Below, one piece after another: positions 11,262 through 23,088 of a stretch of 64,000 bases of DNA (within the stretch, counting starts at the first letter, position 1; each line of letters begins with the position of its first letter). Source of the DNA: Hydractinia symbiolongicarpus. Lineage: Eukaryota; Cnidaria; Hydrozoa; Anthoathecata; Hydractiniidae. The DNA is taken from assembly GCF_029227915.1 (NCBI RefSeq), contig NC_079885.1:19417001-19481000 (forward strand), given 5' to 3'. The position numbers and the translations under genes are program-made. The notes beneath the pieces are model-generated. The model saw nothing but the letters and a program-made list of their open reading frames with translations. It searched no databases and was not told the DNA's origin.

Positions 11262-11333
11262 AACCGTGTGGTGTAGTGGTTAGGATCCGGCGCTCTCACT
11301 GCCGTGGCCGGAGTTCGATTCCCCGCACTGAAG
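11262..11333 (+). pseudogene. tRNA-Glu pseudogene, class B
   Basis: AACCGTG faces CACTGAA, C12 to G breaks the D stem, and T-stem G52 is A. Only TTT follows. Confidence 0.8.
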
Positions 11334-11590
11334 AATACGGTTTCACAACATTTCCTATTGTCGAATCTAGCCATTGAAACTTTAAAATAATGTGGTTGTG
11401 TTAAGTCATTGATGGATTTGGTCCATCTAACAGAAAATGAACAATGCAGAAAGTCAGCGCGCCCACTAACTTTTTCCGCGTGATTAAAAAACCAGTACAA
11501 ATATTCAAAAATACTAAAAAAGCTTGCGCTGAAAGACCGTACGTATAACTGTTTAAATAGCATATCAATCGCGCAAATAACATCAACATA
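11334..11590 (+). repeat. Shortened spacer, ~200-bp deletion
   Basis: The distance between loci is 329 instead of about 527. The sequence jumps from 'acaaatattcaa' to 'aaaaagcttgcgctg' near 11506-11521. The same junction recurs at about 21875. Confidence 0.85.
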
Positions 11591-11661
11591 TCCCGTGTGG
11601 TCTACTGGTTAGGATCCGGCGCTCTTAACGCCGTGGCCGGGTTCGATTCCCCGCACGGGAG
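11591..11661 (+). pseudogene. tRNA pseudogene, class E, anticodon CTT
   Basis: The loop reads CTCTTAA, so the anticodon is CTT (Lys codon AAG) on a Glu body. G15 is C, one T-stem G is missing and the terminator is TTAT. The acceptor is perfect. Confidence 0.72.
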
Positions 11662-12118
11662 AATACGATTATACAACATTTCCTATTGTCGAATCTGGCC
11701 ATTGAAACTTTAAAATAATGTGGTTGTGTTACGTCATTGATGGGTTTGGTCCATCTAACAGAAAATGAATAATGCAGAACCACAGCGTTTCCACCAACAT
11801 TTTCGTATGTTTAAGAAGCAAGTACAAATTTTCAATTGCATAATAAAGGTTGAGGAAGACTTAGAAAATACTTTGCCTCGAAGTGTTTGAAAGTTTTCGA
11901 GAGACATTCTTTCTCCAAAACTTTACTAACATCCCGATATGTAACTTGGTGCTTTAATAACTTTGAGATCATCATATTGGCCAATGGCGGTGTTTCTGAC
12001 TTTTAACTCGGCATTTAAGACATGTAAGAAACATTATCTCAAAAAACTTGCGCTGAAAGGACGTACGTACAACTGTTAAAATAGCATTTCAATGGCGAAA
12101 AAAATAGCATCATGCATA

Positions 12119-12190
12119 TCCCGTGTGGTCTAGTGGTTAGGATCCGGCGCTCTCACCGCCGTGGCCGGGGTTCAATTCCCCGCACGGGAG
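12119..12190 (+). tRNA. tRNA-Glu-CTC: tRNA-Glu (CTC), class A with A57
   Basis: The only change is G57 to A in the T loop, a purine swap allowed in B boxes. All stems are perfect and T4 is at 12198-12201. The duplicate at 22487 keeps G57. Confidence 0.88.
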
Positions 12191-12648
12191 AATGCGATTT
12201 TACAACATTTCCTATTGTCGAATCTGGCCATTGAAGCTTTAAAATAATGTGGTTGTGTTAAGTCATTGATGGATTTGGTCCAACTAACAGAAAATGAACA
12301 ATGCACAAACTCAGCATTTCCACTAGCTTTTTCCATGTGTTTAAGAAACCAATACTAATTTTCAATTGCATAATAAAAGATGAGGAAGCTTTAGAATATG
12401 CTTTGGGTCGAATTGTTTGAAGGTTTTCGAGAGACATTCTTCCTCCAACATTTTACTAACAGCCCGATATGTAACTTGGTTCTTTAATAACTTTGAGATC
12501 ATCATATTGGCCAATTGCGATGTTTCTGACTTTTAACTCGGCATTTAAGACATGTGAGAAACATTATCTCAAAAAACGTGCGCTGAAAGGACGTACGTAC
12601 AACTGTTAAAATAGCATTTCTATCGCGAAAATAATAGCATCATGCATA

Positions 12649-12720
12649 TACTGTGTGGTCTAGTGGTTAGGATACGGCGCTCTCACCGCAATGGCCGGGG
12701 TTCGATTCCCCGTACGGCAC
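12649..12720 (+). pseudogene. tRNA-Glu pseudogene, class D
   Basis: TACTGTG faces TACGGCA, C26 is A and the anticodon stem 3' strand is CGCAA. The T arm and T4 are intact. Confidence 0.72.
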
Positions 12721-13174
12721 AATGCGATTTTACAACATTTCCTATTGTCGAATCTGGCCATTGAAACTTTAAAATAATGTGGTTGTGTTAAGTCATTGAT
12801 GGATTTGGTCCAACTAACAGAAAATGAACAATGCATAAACTTAGCATTTCCACTAGCATTTTCCATGCGTTTAAGGAGCAAGTACAAATTTTCAATTGCA
12901 TAATAAAGGTTGAGGAAGACTTAGAAAATACTTTGCCTCGAAGTGTTTGAAAGTTTTCGAGAGACATTCTTTCTCCAAAACTTTACTAACATCCCGATAT
13001 GTAACTTGGTGCTTTAATAACTTTGAGATCAGCATATTGGCCAATGGCAGTGTTTCTGACTTTTACCTTGGCATTTAAGACATGTGAGAAACATTATCTG
13101 AAAAAACTTGCGCCGAAAGAACGTACGTATAACTGTTTAAATAGCATTTCAATCGCTAAAATAACATCAGCATA

Positions 13175-13245
13175 TCCTGTGTGGTCTAGTGGTTAGGATC
13201 CGGTGCTCTCACCGCCGTGGCGGGGTTCGTTTCCCCGCACTGGAG
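13175..13245 (+). pseudogene. tRNA-Glu pseudogene, class C
   Basis: U-U at 4-69, C30 to T, missing C49, A58 to T, and TTT only. Confidence 0.75.
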
Positions 13246-13699
13246 AATGCGGTTTCACAACATTTCCTATTGTCGAATCTGGCTATTGAAACTTTAAAAT
13301 AATGTGGTTGTGTTAAGTCATTGATGGATTTGGTCCATCTAACAGAAAATGAACAATGCAAAAAGTCAGCGTTTCCATTAACTTTTTCCGCATGATTAAA
13401 AAACAAGTACAAATTTTCAATTGCATAATAAAGGTTGAGGAAGACTTAGAAAATACTTTGCCTCGAAGTGTTTGAAAGTTTTCGAGAGACATTCTTTCTC
13501 CAAAACTTTACTAACATCCCGATATGTAACTTGGTGCTTTAATAACTTTGAGATCAGCATATTAGCCAATGGCAGTGTTTCTGACTTTTACCTTGGCATT
13601 TAAGACATGTGAGAAACATTATCTGAAAAAACTTGCGCCGAAAGAACGTACGTATAACTGTTTAAATAGCATTTCAATCGCTAAAATAACATCAGCATA

Positions 13700-13770
13700 T
13701 CCTGTGTGGTCTAGTGGTAAGGATCCGGTGCTCTCACCGCCGTTGCGGGGTTCGTTTCCCCGCACTGGAG
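13700..13770 (+). pseudogene. tRNA-Glu pseudogene, class C
   Basis: Like the copy at 13175, with further changes: a D-loop T to A just before A21, and G45 to T. Confidence 0.78.
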
Positions 13771-14228
13771 AATGCGGTTTCACAACATTTCCTATTGTCG
13801 AATCTGGCTATTGAAACTTTAAAATAATGTGGTTGTGTTAATTCATTGATGGATTTGGTCCATCTAACAGAAAATGAACAATGCAGAAAGTCAGCGTTTC
13901 CATTAACTTTTTCCGCATGATTAAAAAACAAGTACAAATTTTCAATTGCATAATGAAAGTTGAGCAAGCTTTAGAAAATGCTTGAGGTCGATTTGTTTGA
14001 AGGTTTTCGAGAGACATTCTTTCTCCAATACTTTACTAACAGCCCGATATGTAACTTGGTGCTTTAATAACTTTGAGATCACCATATTGGCCATTGGCGG
14101 TGTTTCTGACTTTTAACTCGGCATTTAAGACATGTGAGAAACATTATCTCAAAAAACTTGCGCTGAATGGACCTACGTACAACTGTTAAAATAGCATTTC
14201 AACGGCAAAAATAATAGCATCATGCATA

Positions 14229-14300
14229 TCCCGTGTGGTCTAGTGGTTAGGATCCGGCGCTCTCACCGCCGTGGCCGGGGTTCGATTCCCCGCACGAGAG
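14229..14300 (+). tRNA. tRNA-Glu-CTC: tRNA-Glu (CTC), class A with A70
   Basis: One change only, G70 to A, giving a C-A mismatch at 3-70 in the acceptor stem. Promoter boxes and T4 are intact. Confidence 0.72.
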
Positions 14301-14754
14301 AATGCGATTTTACAACATTTCCTATTGTCGAATCTGGCCATTAAAACATTGAAATAATGTGGTTGTGTTAAGTCATTGATGGATTTGGTCCAACTAACAG
14401 AAAATGAACAATGCACAAACTCAGCATTTCCACTAGCTTTTTCCAAGTGTTTAAGAAACCAATACTAATTTTCAATTGCATAATAAAAGATGAGGAAGCT
14501 TTAGAATATGCTTTGGGTCGAATTGTTTGAAGGTTTTCGAGAGACATTCTTCCTCCGATATTTTACTAACAGCCCGATATGTAACTTGGTGCTTTAATAA
14601 CTTTGAGATCAGCATATTGGCCAATGGCAGTGTTTCTGACTTTTACCTTGGCATTAAAGACATGTGAGAAACATTATCTGAAAAAACTTGCGCCGAAAGA
14701 ACGTACGTATAACTGTTTAAATAGCATTTCAACCGCTAAAATAACATCAGCATA

Positions 14755-14825
14755 TCTTGTGTGGTCTAGTGGTTAGGATCCGGTGCTCTCACCGCCGTGG
14801 CGGGGTTAGTTTCCCCGCACTGGAG
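14755..14825 (+). pseudogene. tRNA-Glu pseudogene, class C
   Basis: The acceptor begins TCTTGTG. C56 to A and A58 to T destroy the T loop and B box. TTT only. Confidence 0.8.
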
Positions 14826-15283
14826 AATGCGGTTTCACAACATTTCCTATTGTCGAATCTGGCTATTGAAACTTTAAAATAATGTGGTTGTGTTAAGTCA
14901 TTGATGGATTTGGTCCATCTAACAGAAAATGAACAATGCAGAAAGTCAGCGTTTCCATTAACTTTTTCCGCATGATTAAAAAACAAGTACAAATTTTCAA
15001 TTGCATAATGAAAGTTGAGCAAGCTTTATAAAATGCTTTGGCTCGATTTGTTTGAAGGTTTTCGAGAGACATTCTTTCTCCAATACTTTACTAACAGCCC
15101 GATATGTAACTTGGTGCTTTAATAACTTTGAGATCATCATATTGGCCATTAGCGGTGTTTCTGACTTTTAACTCGGCATTTAAGACATGTGAGAAACATT
15201 ATCTCAAAAAACTTGCGCTGAATGGACGTACGTACAACTGTTAAAATAGCATTTCAACGGCGAAAATAATAGCATCATGCATA

Positions 15284-15355
15284 TCCCGTGTGGTCTAGTG
15301 GTTAGGATCCGGCGCTCTCACCGCCGTGGCCGGGGTTCGATTCCCCGCACGAGAG
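15284..15355 (+). tRNA. tRNA-Glu-CTC: tRNA-Glu (CTC), class A with A70
   Basis: Identical to the gene at 14229: a single C-A mismatch at 3-70, with intact promoter boxes and T4. Confidence 0.72.
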
Positions 15356-15813
15356 AATGCGATTTTACAACATTTCCTATTGTCGAATCTGGCCAATAAA
15401 ACTTTAAAATAATGTGGTTGTGTTAAGTCATTGATGGATTTGGTCCAACTAACAGAAAATGAACAATGCACAAACTCAGCATTTCCACTAGCTTTTTCCA
15501 TGTGTTTAAGAAACCAATACTAATTTTCAATTGCATAATAAATAATGAGGAAGCTTTAGAATATGCTTTGGGTCGAATTGTTTGAAGGTTTTCGAGAGAC
15601 ATTCTTCCTCCAATATTTTACTAACAGCCCGATATGTAACTTGGTTCTTTAATAACTTTGAGATCATCATATTGGCCAATTGCGGTGTTTCTGACTTTTA
15701 TCTTGGCATTTAAGACATGTGAGAATCATTATCTGAAAAAACTTGCGCTGAAAGAACGCACGTATAACTGTTTAAATAGCATTTCAATCGCGAAAATAAT
15801 ATCAGCATGCATA

Positions 15814-15885
15814 TCCCGTGGGGTCTAGTGGTTAGGATCCGGCGCTCTCACCGGCGTGGCCGGGGTTCGATTCCCCGCACGAGAG
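15814..15885 (+). pseudogene. tRNA-Glu pseudogene, damaged class A
   Basis: T8 to G loses a conserved tertiary base, C41 to G opens the anticodon stem, and G70 is A. The terminator is TTT. Confidence 0.68.
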
Positions 15886-16342
15886 AATACGGTTTCACAA
15901 CATTTCCTATTGTCGAATCTGGCCATTAAAACTTTAAAGTAATGTGGTAGTGTTAAGTCATTGATGGATTTGGTCCATCTAACAGAAAATGAATAATGCA
16001 GAACCTCAGCGTTTCCACTAACTTTTCCGTATGTTTAAGAAACAAGTACAAATTTTCAATTGCATAATAAAGGTTGAGGAAGATTTAGAAAATAATTCGC
16101 GTCGAAGTGTTTGAAGGTTTTCAAGAGACATTCTTTCTCCAATATTTTACTAACAGCTCGATATGTAACTTGGTGCTTTAATAACTTTGAGATCAACATA
16201 TTGGCCAATGGCGGTGTTTCTGACATTGAACTCGGCATTTAAGACAAGTGAGAAACATTATCTCAAAAAACTTGCGCTAAAAGAACGTACGTACAACTGT
16301 TAAAATAGCATTTCAATCGCGAAAATAATCTCATCATGCATA

Positions 16343-16414
16343 TCCCGTGTGGTCTAGTAGTTAGGATCTCGCGCTCTCACCGCCGTAGACGGACTTCGCT
16401 TTCCCGCCCGAGAG
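16343..16414 (+). pseudogene. tRNA-Glu pseudogene, class F
   Basis: The D loop loses its GG, the anticodon stem begins TCGCG, and the T arm reads CGGAC, TTCGCTT, TCCCG. The acceptor end is CCCGAGA. Anticodon CTC and T4 remain. Confidence 0.8.
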
Positions 16415-16872
16415 TATACAATTTTACAACATTTCCTATTGTCTAATGGTGCTTTTGCCACTTTAAAATAATGTGGTAGTGTTAAGTCATTGATGGATTT
16501 GGTCTATCTAACAGAAAATGAGCAATGCAGAACCTCAGCGTTTCCACTAACTTTTTCCGTATGTTTAAGAAACAAGTACAAATTGTTAATTGCATAATGA
16601 AAGTTGAGCAAGCTTTATAAAATGCTTTGGCTCGATTTGTTTGAAGGTTTTCGAGAGACATTCTTTCTCCAATACTTTACTAACAGCCGGATATGTAACT
16701 TGGTGCTTTAATAACTTTGAGATCATCATATTGGCCATTAGCGGTGTTTCTGACTTTTAACTCGGCATTTAAGACATGTGAGAAACATTATCTCAAAAAA
16801 CTTGCGCTGAATGGACGTACGTACAACTGTTAAAATAGCATTTCAACGGCGAAAATAATAGCATCATGCATA

Positions 16873-16944
16873 TCCCGTGTGGTCTAGTGGTTAGGATCCG
16901 GCGCTCTCACCGCCGTGGCCGGGGTTCGATTCCCCGCACGAGAG
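16873..16944 (+). tRNA. tRNA-Glu-CTC: tRNA-Glu (CTC), class A with A70
   Basis: Copy of the gene at 15284 in the second 1589-bp repeat. Only the 3-70 pair is mismatched. Confidence 0.72.
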
Positions 16945-17402
16945 AATGCGATTTTACAACATTTCCTATTGTCGAATCTGGCCAATAAAACTTTAAAATA
17001 ATGTGGTTGTGTTAAGTCATTGATGGATTTGGTCCAACTAACAGAAAATGAACAATGCACAAACTCAGCATTTCCACTAGCTTTTTCCATGTGTTTAAGA
17101 AACCAATACTAATTTTCAATTGCATAATAAAAGATGAGGAAGCTTTAGAATATGCTTTGGGTCGAATTGTTTGAAGGTTTTCGAGAGACATTCTTCCTCC
17201 AATATTTTACTAACAGCCCGATATGTAACTTGGTTCTTTAATAACTTTGAGATCATCATATTGGCCAATTGCGGTGTTTCTGACTTTTATCTTGGCATTT
17301 AAGACATGTGAGAATCATTATCTGAAAAAACTTGCGCTGAAAGAACGCACGTATAACTGTTTAAATAGCATTTCAATCGCGAAAATAATATCAGCATGCA
17401 TA

Positions 17403-17474
17403 TCCCGTGGGGTCTAGTGGTTAGGATCCGGCGCTCTCACCGGCGTGGCCGGGGTTCGATTCCCCGCACGAGAG
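17403..17474 (+). pseudogene. tRNA-Glu pseudogene, damaged class A
   Basis: Copy of 15814 with the same T8 to G, C41 to G and G70 to A, and TTT only. Confidence 0.68.
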
Positions 17475-17931
17475 AATACGGTTTCACAACATTTCCTATT
17501 GTCGAATCTGGCCATTAAAACTTTAAAGTAATGTGGTAGTGTTAAGTCATTGATGGATTTGGTCCATCTAACAGAAAATGAATAATGCAGAACCTCAGCG
17601 TTTCCACTAACTTTTCCGTATGTTTAAGAAACAAGTACAAATTTTCAATTGCATAATAAAGGTTGAGGAAGATTTAGAAAATAATTCGCGTCGAAGTGTT
17701 TGAAGGTTTTCAAGAGACATTCTTTCTCCAATATTTTACTAACAGCTCGATATGTAACTTGGTGCTTTAATAACTTTGAGATCAACATATTGGCCAATGG
17801 CGGTGTTTCTGACATTGAACTCGGCATTTAAGACAAGTGAGAAACATTATCTCAAAAAACTTGCGCTAAAAGAACGTACGTACAACTGTTAAAATAGCAT
17901 TTCAATCGCGAAAATAATCTCATCATGCATA

Positions 17932-18003
17932 TCCCGTGTGGTCTAGTAGTTAGGATCTCGCGCTCTCACCGCCGTAGACGGACTTCGCTTTCCCGCCCGA
18001 GAG
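17932..18003 (+). pseudogene. tRNA-Glu pseudogene, class F
   Basis: Copy of 16343 with the same degenerate D loop and T arm. Confidence 0.8.
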
Positions 18004-18457
18004 TATACGATTTTACAACATTTCCTATTGTCTAATGGTGCTTTTGCCACTTTAAAATAATGTGGTAGTGTTAAGTCATTGATGGATTTGGTCTATCTAA
18101 CAGAAAATGAGCAATGCAGAACCTCAGCGTTTCCACTAACTTTTTCCGTATGTTTAAGAAACAAGTACAAATTTTCAATTGCATAATAAAGGTTAGGGAA
18201 GTTTTAGAAAATACTTTGCCTCGAAGTCTTTGAAAGTTTTCGAGAGACATTCTTTCTCCAAAACTTTACTAACATCCCGAAATGTAACTTGGTGCTTTAA
18301 TAGCTTTGAAATCAGCATATTGGATAATAGCGGTGTTTCTGACTTTCAACTCGGCATTTAAGACATGTGAGAAACATTATCTGAAAAAACTTGCGCTGAA
18401 AAACCGTACGTATAACTGCTTAAATAGCATATCAATCGCGAAAATAACATCAACATA

Positions 18458-18529
18458 TCCCGTGTGGTCTAGTGGTTAGGATCCGGCGCTCTCAACGCCG
18501 TGGCCGGGGTTCGATTCCCCGCACGGGAG
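18458..18529 (+). tRNA. tRNA-Glu-CTC: tRNA-Glu (CTC), class E with A38
   Basis: The only change is C38 to A at the edge of the anticodon loop. All stems are perfect. The downstream run is TTT followed by AA, so termination may be weak. Confidence 0.75.
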
Positions 18530-18987
18530 AATACGATTTAACAACATTTCCTATTGTCGAATCTTGCCATTGAAACTTTAAAATAATGTGGTTGTGTTAA
18601 GTCATTGATTGGTTTGGTCCATCTAACAGAAATTGAATAATGCAGTACCTCAGCGTTTCCATTAAGTTTTTCCGTATGTTTAAGAAACAAGTACAAATTT
18701 TTAATTGCATAATAAAGGTTGAGGAAGATTTTGATAATTCTTTGCGTCGAAGTGTTTGAAGGTTTTTAAGAAACATTCTTTCTCCAATATTTTACTAACA
18801 ACTCGATATGTAACTTGGTGCTTTAATAACTTTGAGATCAGCATATTGGCCAATGGCGGTGTTTCTGACATTGAACTCGGCATTTAAGACAAGTGAGAAA
18901 CATTATCTCAAAAAACTTGCGCTAAAAGAACGTACGTACAACTGTTAAAATAGCATTTCAATCGCGAAAATAATATCATCGTGCATA

Positions 18988-19059
18988 TCCCGTGTGTTCT
19001 AGTGGTTAGGATCCGGCGCTCTGACCGCCGTAGCCGGGCTTCAATTCCCCGCCCCAGAG
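18988..19059 (+). pseudogene. tRNA pseudogene, class G, anticodon CTG
   Basis: The loop CTCTGAC gives anticodon CTG (Gln codon CAG). G10 is T. The acceptor end CCCCAGA leaves three mismatches and T-stem position 53 is unpaired. The anticodon stem is perfect. Confidence 0.75.
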
Positions 19060-19517
19060 TATACGATTTTACAACATTTCCTATTGTCGAATCCTGCCTT
19101 TTCCACTTTAAAATAATGTGGTAGTGTTAAGTCATTGATGGATTTGGTCTATCTAACAGAAAATGAGCAATGCAGAACCTCAGCGTTTCCACTAACTTTT
19201 TCCGTATGTTTCAGAAACAAGTACAATTTTTTAATTGCCTAATAAAAGTTGAGGAAGATTTAGATAATTCTTTGCGTCGAAGTGTCTGAAGGTTTTCGAG
19301 AGACATTCTTTCACCAATATTTTACTAACAGTCCGATAGGTAACTTGATGCTTTAATAACTTTGAGATCAACATATTGGCCAATGACGGTGTTTCTGCCA
19401 TTTAATTCGGCATTTAAGACATGTGAGAAACATTATCTCAAAAAACTTGCGCTGAAAGAACGTACGTACAACTGTTAAAATAGCATTTCAATCGCGAAGT
19501 AAATATCATCATGCATA

Positions 19518-19589
19518 TCCCGTGTGGTCTGGTGGTTAGGATCCAGCGCTCTCACTGCCGTGGCCGGGGTTCGATTCCCCGCACGGGAG
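19518..19589 (+). tRNA. tRNA-Glu-CTC: tRNA-Glu (CTC), A-like with G14 and A28
   Basis: A14 to G, G28 to A (A-C mismatch) and C39 to T (wobble). The acceptor and T arms are perfect and T4 is present. Possibly functional. Confidence 0.58.
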
Positions 19590-20047
19590 AATGCGATTTT
19601 ACAACATTTCCTATTGTCGAATCCTGCCTTTGCCACTTTAAAATAACGTGGTGGTGTTAAGTCATTGATGGATTTGGTCCAGCTAACAGAAAATGAACAA
19701 TGCACAAACTCAGTAATTCCACTAGCTTTTTCCATGTGTTTAAGAAACAAGTACAAATTTTCAATTGCATAATAAAGGTTGAGGAAGATTTTGATAATTC
19801 TTTGCGTCGAAGTGTTTGAAGGTTTTCAAGAAACATTCCTTCTCCAATATTTTACTAACAGCTCGATATGTAACTTGGTGCTTTAATAACTTTGAGATCA
19901 GCATATTGGCCAATGGCGGTGTTTCTGACATTGAACTCGGCATTTAAGACAAGTGAGAAACATTATCTCAAAAAACTTGCGCTAAAAGAACGTACGTACA
20001 ACTGTTAAAATAGCATTTCAATCGCGAAAATAATCTCATCATGCATA

Positions 20048-20119
20048 TCCCGTGGTGTCTAGTAGTTAGGATCCCGCGCTCTCACAGCCGTAGACGGACT
20101 TCGATTTCCCGCCTGAGAG
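20048..20119 (+). pseudogene. tRNA-Glu pseudogene, class F
   Basis: Positions 8-9 read GT instead of TG, the anticodon stem is CCGCG/AGCCG, and the T arm begins CGGAC. Confidence 0.8.
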
Positions 20120-20577
20120 TATACGATTTTACAACATTTCCTATGGTCTAATGGTGCCTTTGCCACTTTAAAATAATGTGGTAGTGTTAAGTCATTGATG
20201 GATTTGGTCCATCTAACAGAAAATGAACAATGCAGAACCTCAGCGTTTCCACTAACTTTTTCCGTATGTTTAAGAAACAACTACAAATTTTTAATTGCAT
20301 AATAAAGGTTGAGGAAGATTTTGATAATTTTTTGCGTCGAAGTGTTTGAAGGTTTTCAAGAAACATTCCTTCCCCAATATTTTACTAACAGCTCGAGATG
20401 TAACTTGTCGCCTTAAAAATTTTGAGATCAGCATATTGGCCAATGGCGGTGTTTCTGATTTTTAACTCGGCATTTAAGAGATGTGAGAAACAATATCTCA
20501 AAAAATTTGCGCTAAAAGAACGTACGTACAACTGTTAAAATAGCATTTCAATCGCGAAAATAATATCATCGTGCATA

Positions 20578-20649
20578 TCCCGTGTGTTCTAGTGGTTAGG
20601 ATCCGGCGCTCTGACCGCCGTAGCCGGGCTTCAATTCCCCGCCCCAGAG
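20578..20649 (+). pseudogene. tRNA pseudogene, class G, anticodon CTG
   Basis: Same body as the copy at 18988: CTG anticodon, T10, and a CCCCAGA acceptor end. Confidence 0.75.
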
Positions 20650-21103
20650 TATACGATTTTACAACATTTCCTATTGTCGAATCCTGCCTTTGCCACTTTA
20701 AAATAATTTGGTAGTGTTAAGTCATTGATGGATTTGGTCTATCTAACAGAAAATGAGCAATGCAGAACCTCAGCGTTTCCACTAACTTTTTCCGTATGTT
20801 TAAGAAACAAGTACAATTTTTTAATTGCCTAATAAAAGTTGATGAAGATTTAGATAATTCTTTGCGTCGAAGTGTCTGAAGGTTTTCAAGAGACATTCTT
20901 TCACCAATATTTTACTAACAGTCCGATAGGTAACTTGATGCTTTAATAACTTTGAGATCAACATATTGGCCAATGACGGTGTTTCTGCCATTTAATTCGG
21001 CATTTAAGACATGTGAGAAACATTATCTGAAAAAACTTGCGCCGAAAGAACGTACGTATAACTGTTTAAATAGCATTTCAATCGCTAAAATAACATCAGA
21101 ATA

Positions 21104-21175
21104 TCCTGTGTGGTCTAGTGGTTAGGATCCGGCGCTCTCACCGCCATGGCCGGGGTTTGATTCCCCGCACGGGAG
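21104..21175 (+). pseudogene. tRNA-Glu pseudogene, copy of 10736
   Basis: Same C4 to T, G43 to A and C56 to T. It is the first locus of copy 2. Confidence 0.6.
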
Positions 21176-21629
21176 AATGCGATTTTACAACATTTCCTAT
21201 TGTCGAATCTGGCCATTAAAACTTTAAAATAATGTGGTTGTGTTAAGTCATTGATGGATTTGGTCCAACTAACAGAAATTGAACAATGCACAAACTCAGC
21301 ATTTCCACTAGCTTTTTCCATGAGTTTAAGAAACCAATACAAATTTTCAATTGCATAATAAAAGTTGAGGAAGCTTTAGAATATGCTTTGGGTCGAATTG
21401 TTTGAAGGTTTTCGAGAGACATTCTTCCTCCAATATTTTACTAACAGCCCGATATGTAACTTGGTGGTTTAATAACTTTGAGATTATCATATTGGCCAAT
21501 GACGGTATTTCTGCCATTTAATTCGGCATTTAAGACATGTGAGAAACATTATCTCAAAAAACGTGCGCTGAAAGGACGTACGTGCAACTGTTAAAATAGC
21601 ATTTCAATCGCTAAAATAGCATTAGCATG

Positions 21630-21701
21630 AACCGTGTGGTGTAGTGGTTAGGATCCGGCGCTCTCACTGCCGTGGCCGGAGTTCGATTCCCCGCACTGAA
21701 G
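21630..21701 (+). pseudogene. tRNA-Glu pseudogene, class B, copy of 11262
   Basis: AACCGTG against CACTGAA, with C12 to G. Precedes the second 329-base spacing. Confidence 0.8.
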
Positions 21702-21958
21702 AATACGGTTTCACAACATTTCCTATTGTCGAATCTAGCCATTGAAACTTTAAAATAATGTGGTTGTGTTAAGTCATTGATGGATTTGGTCCATCTAACA
21801 GAAAATGAACAATGCAGAAAGACAGCGCGCCCACTAACTTTTTCCGCGTGATTAAAAAACAAGTACAAATATTCAAAAATACTAAAAAAGCTTGCGCTGA
21901 AAGACCGTACGTATAACTGTTTAAATAGCATATCAATCGCGCAAATAACATCAACATA
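21702..21958 (+). repeat. Shortened spacer, copy of 11334-11590
   Basis: Carries the same ~200-bp deletion junction, showing the deletion is older than the 10.37-kb duplication. Confidence 0.85.
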
Positions 21959-22029
21959 TCCCGTGTGGTCTACTGGTTAGGATCCGGCGCTCTTAACGCC
22001 GTGGCCGGGTTCGATTCCCCGCACGGGAG
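21959..22029 (+). pseudogene. tRNA pseudogene, class E, anticodon CTT
   Basis: Copy of 11591 with Lys-type anticodon CTT, C15, a short T stem and a TTAT terminator. Confidence 0.72.
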
Positions 22030-22486
22030 AATACGATTATACAACATTTCCTATTGTCGAATCTGGCCATTGAAACTTTAAAATAATGTGGTTGTGTTGT
22101 GTCATTGATGGGTTTGGTCCATCTAACAGAAAATGAATAATGCAGAACCACAGCGTTTCCACCAACTTTTTCGTATGTTTAAGAAGCAAGTACAAATTTT
22201 CAATTGCATAATAAAGGTTGAGGAAGACTTAGAAAATACTTTGCCTCGAAGTGTTTGAAAGTTTTCGAGAGACATTCTTTCTCCAAAACTTTACTAACAT
22301 CCCGATATGTAACTTGGTGCTTTAATAACTTTGAGATCATCATATTGGCCAATGGCGGTGTTTCTGACTTTTAACTCGGCATTTAAGACATGTAAGAAAC
22401 ATTATCTCAAAAAACTTGCGCTGAAAGGACGTACGTACAACTGTTAAAATAGCATTTCAATGGCGAAAAAAATAGCATCATGCATA

Positions 22487-22558
22487 TCCCGTGTGGTCTA
22501 GTGGTTAGGATCCGGCGCTCTCACCGCCGTGGCCGGGGTTCGATTCCCCGCACGGGAG
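22487..22558 (+). tRNA. tRNA-Glu-CTC: tRNA-Glu (CTC), exact consensus
   Basis: The third exact consensus copy in the window, with T4 at 22566-22569. Its counterpart at 12119 carries A57, so one copy changed, or was converted, after the duplication. Confidence 0.94.
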
Positions 22559-23016
22559 AATGCGATTTTACAACATTTCCTATTGTCGAATCTGGCCATT
22601 GAAGCTTTAAAATAATGTGGTTGTGTTAAGTCATTGATGGATTTGGTCCAACTAACAGAAAATGAACAATGCACAAACTCAGCATTTCCACTAGCTTTTT
22701 CCATGTGTTTAAGAAACCAATACTAATTTTCAATTGCATAATAAAAGATGAGGAAGCTTTAGAATATGCTTTGGGTCGAATTGTTTGAAGGTTTTCGAGA
22801 GACATTCTTCCTCCAACATTTTACTAACAGCCCGATATGTAACTTGGTTCTTTAATAACTTTGAGATCATCATATTGGCCAATTGCGATGTTTCTGACTT
22901 TTAACTCGGCATTTAAGACATGTGAGAAACATTATCTCAAAAAACGTGCGCTGAAAGGACGTACGTACAACTGTTAAAATAGCATTTCTATCGCGAAAAT
23001 AATAGCATCATGCATA

Positions 23017-23088
23017 TACTGTGTGGTCTAGTGGTTAGGATACGGCGCTCTCACCGCAATGGCCGGGGTTCGATTCCCCGTACGGCAC
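23017..23088 (+). pseudogene. tRNA-Glu pseudogene, class D, copy of 12649
   Basis: TACTGTG against TACGGCA, with C26 to A and a CGCAA strand. Confidence 0.72.

Larger units (their letters stand above)
15001..16589 (+). repeat. Three-unit higher-order repeat, 1589 bp, first copy
   Basis: Carries loci 15284, 15814 and 16343. It is repeated immediately at 16590-18178 with near identity, and both copies recur inside the second 10.37-kb block. Confidence 0.88.
16590..18178 (+). repeat. Three-unit higher-order repeat, 1589 bp, second copy
   Basis: Carries loci 16873, 17403 and 17932, matching 15284, 15814 and 16343 in order. Confidence 0.88.
10631..20998 (+). repeat. 10.37-kb duplication, copy 1
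   Basis: This block recurs almost base for base at 20999-31372, first with offset 10368, then 9843, then 10374. Copy 1 holds the tRNA loci from 10736 to 20578. The exchange point lies in the 30-base track at 10631-10660, which is shared by all units. Confidence 0.93.
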
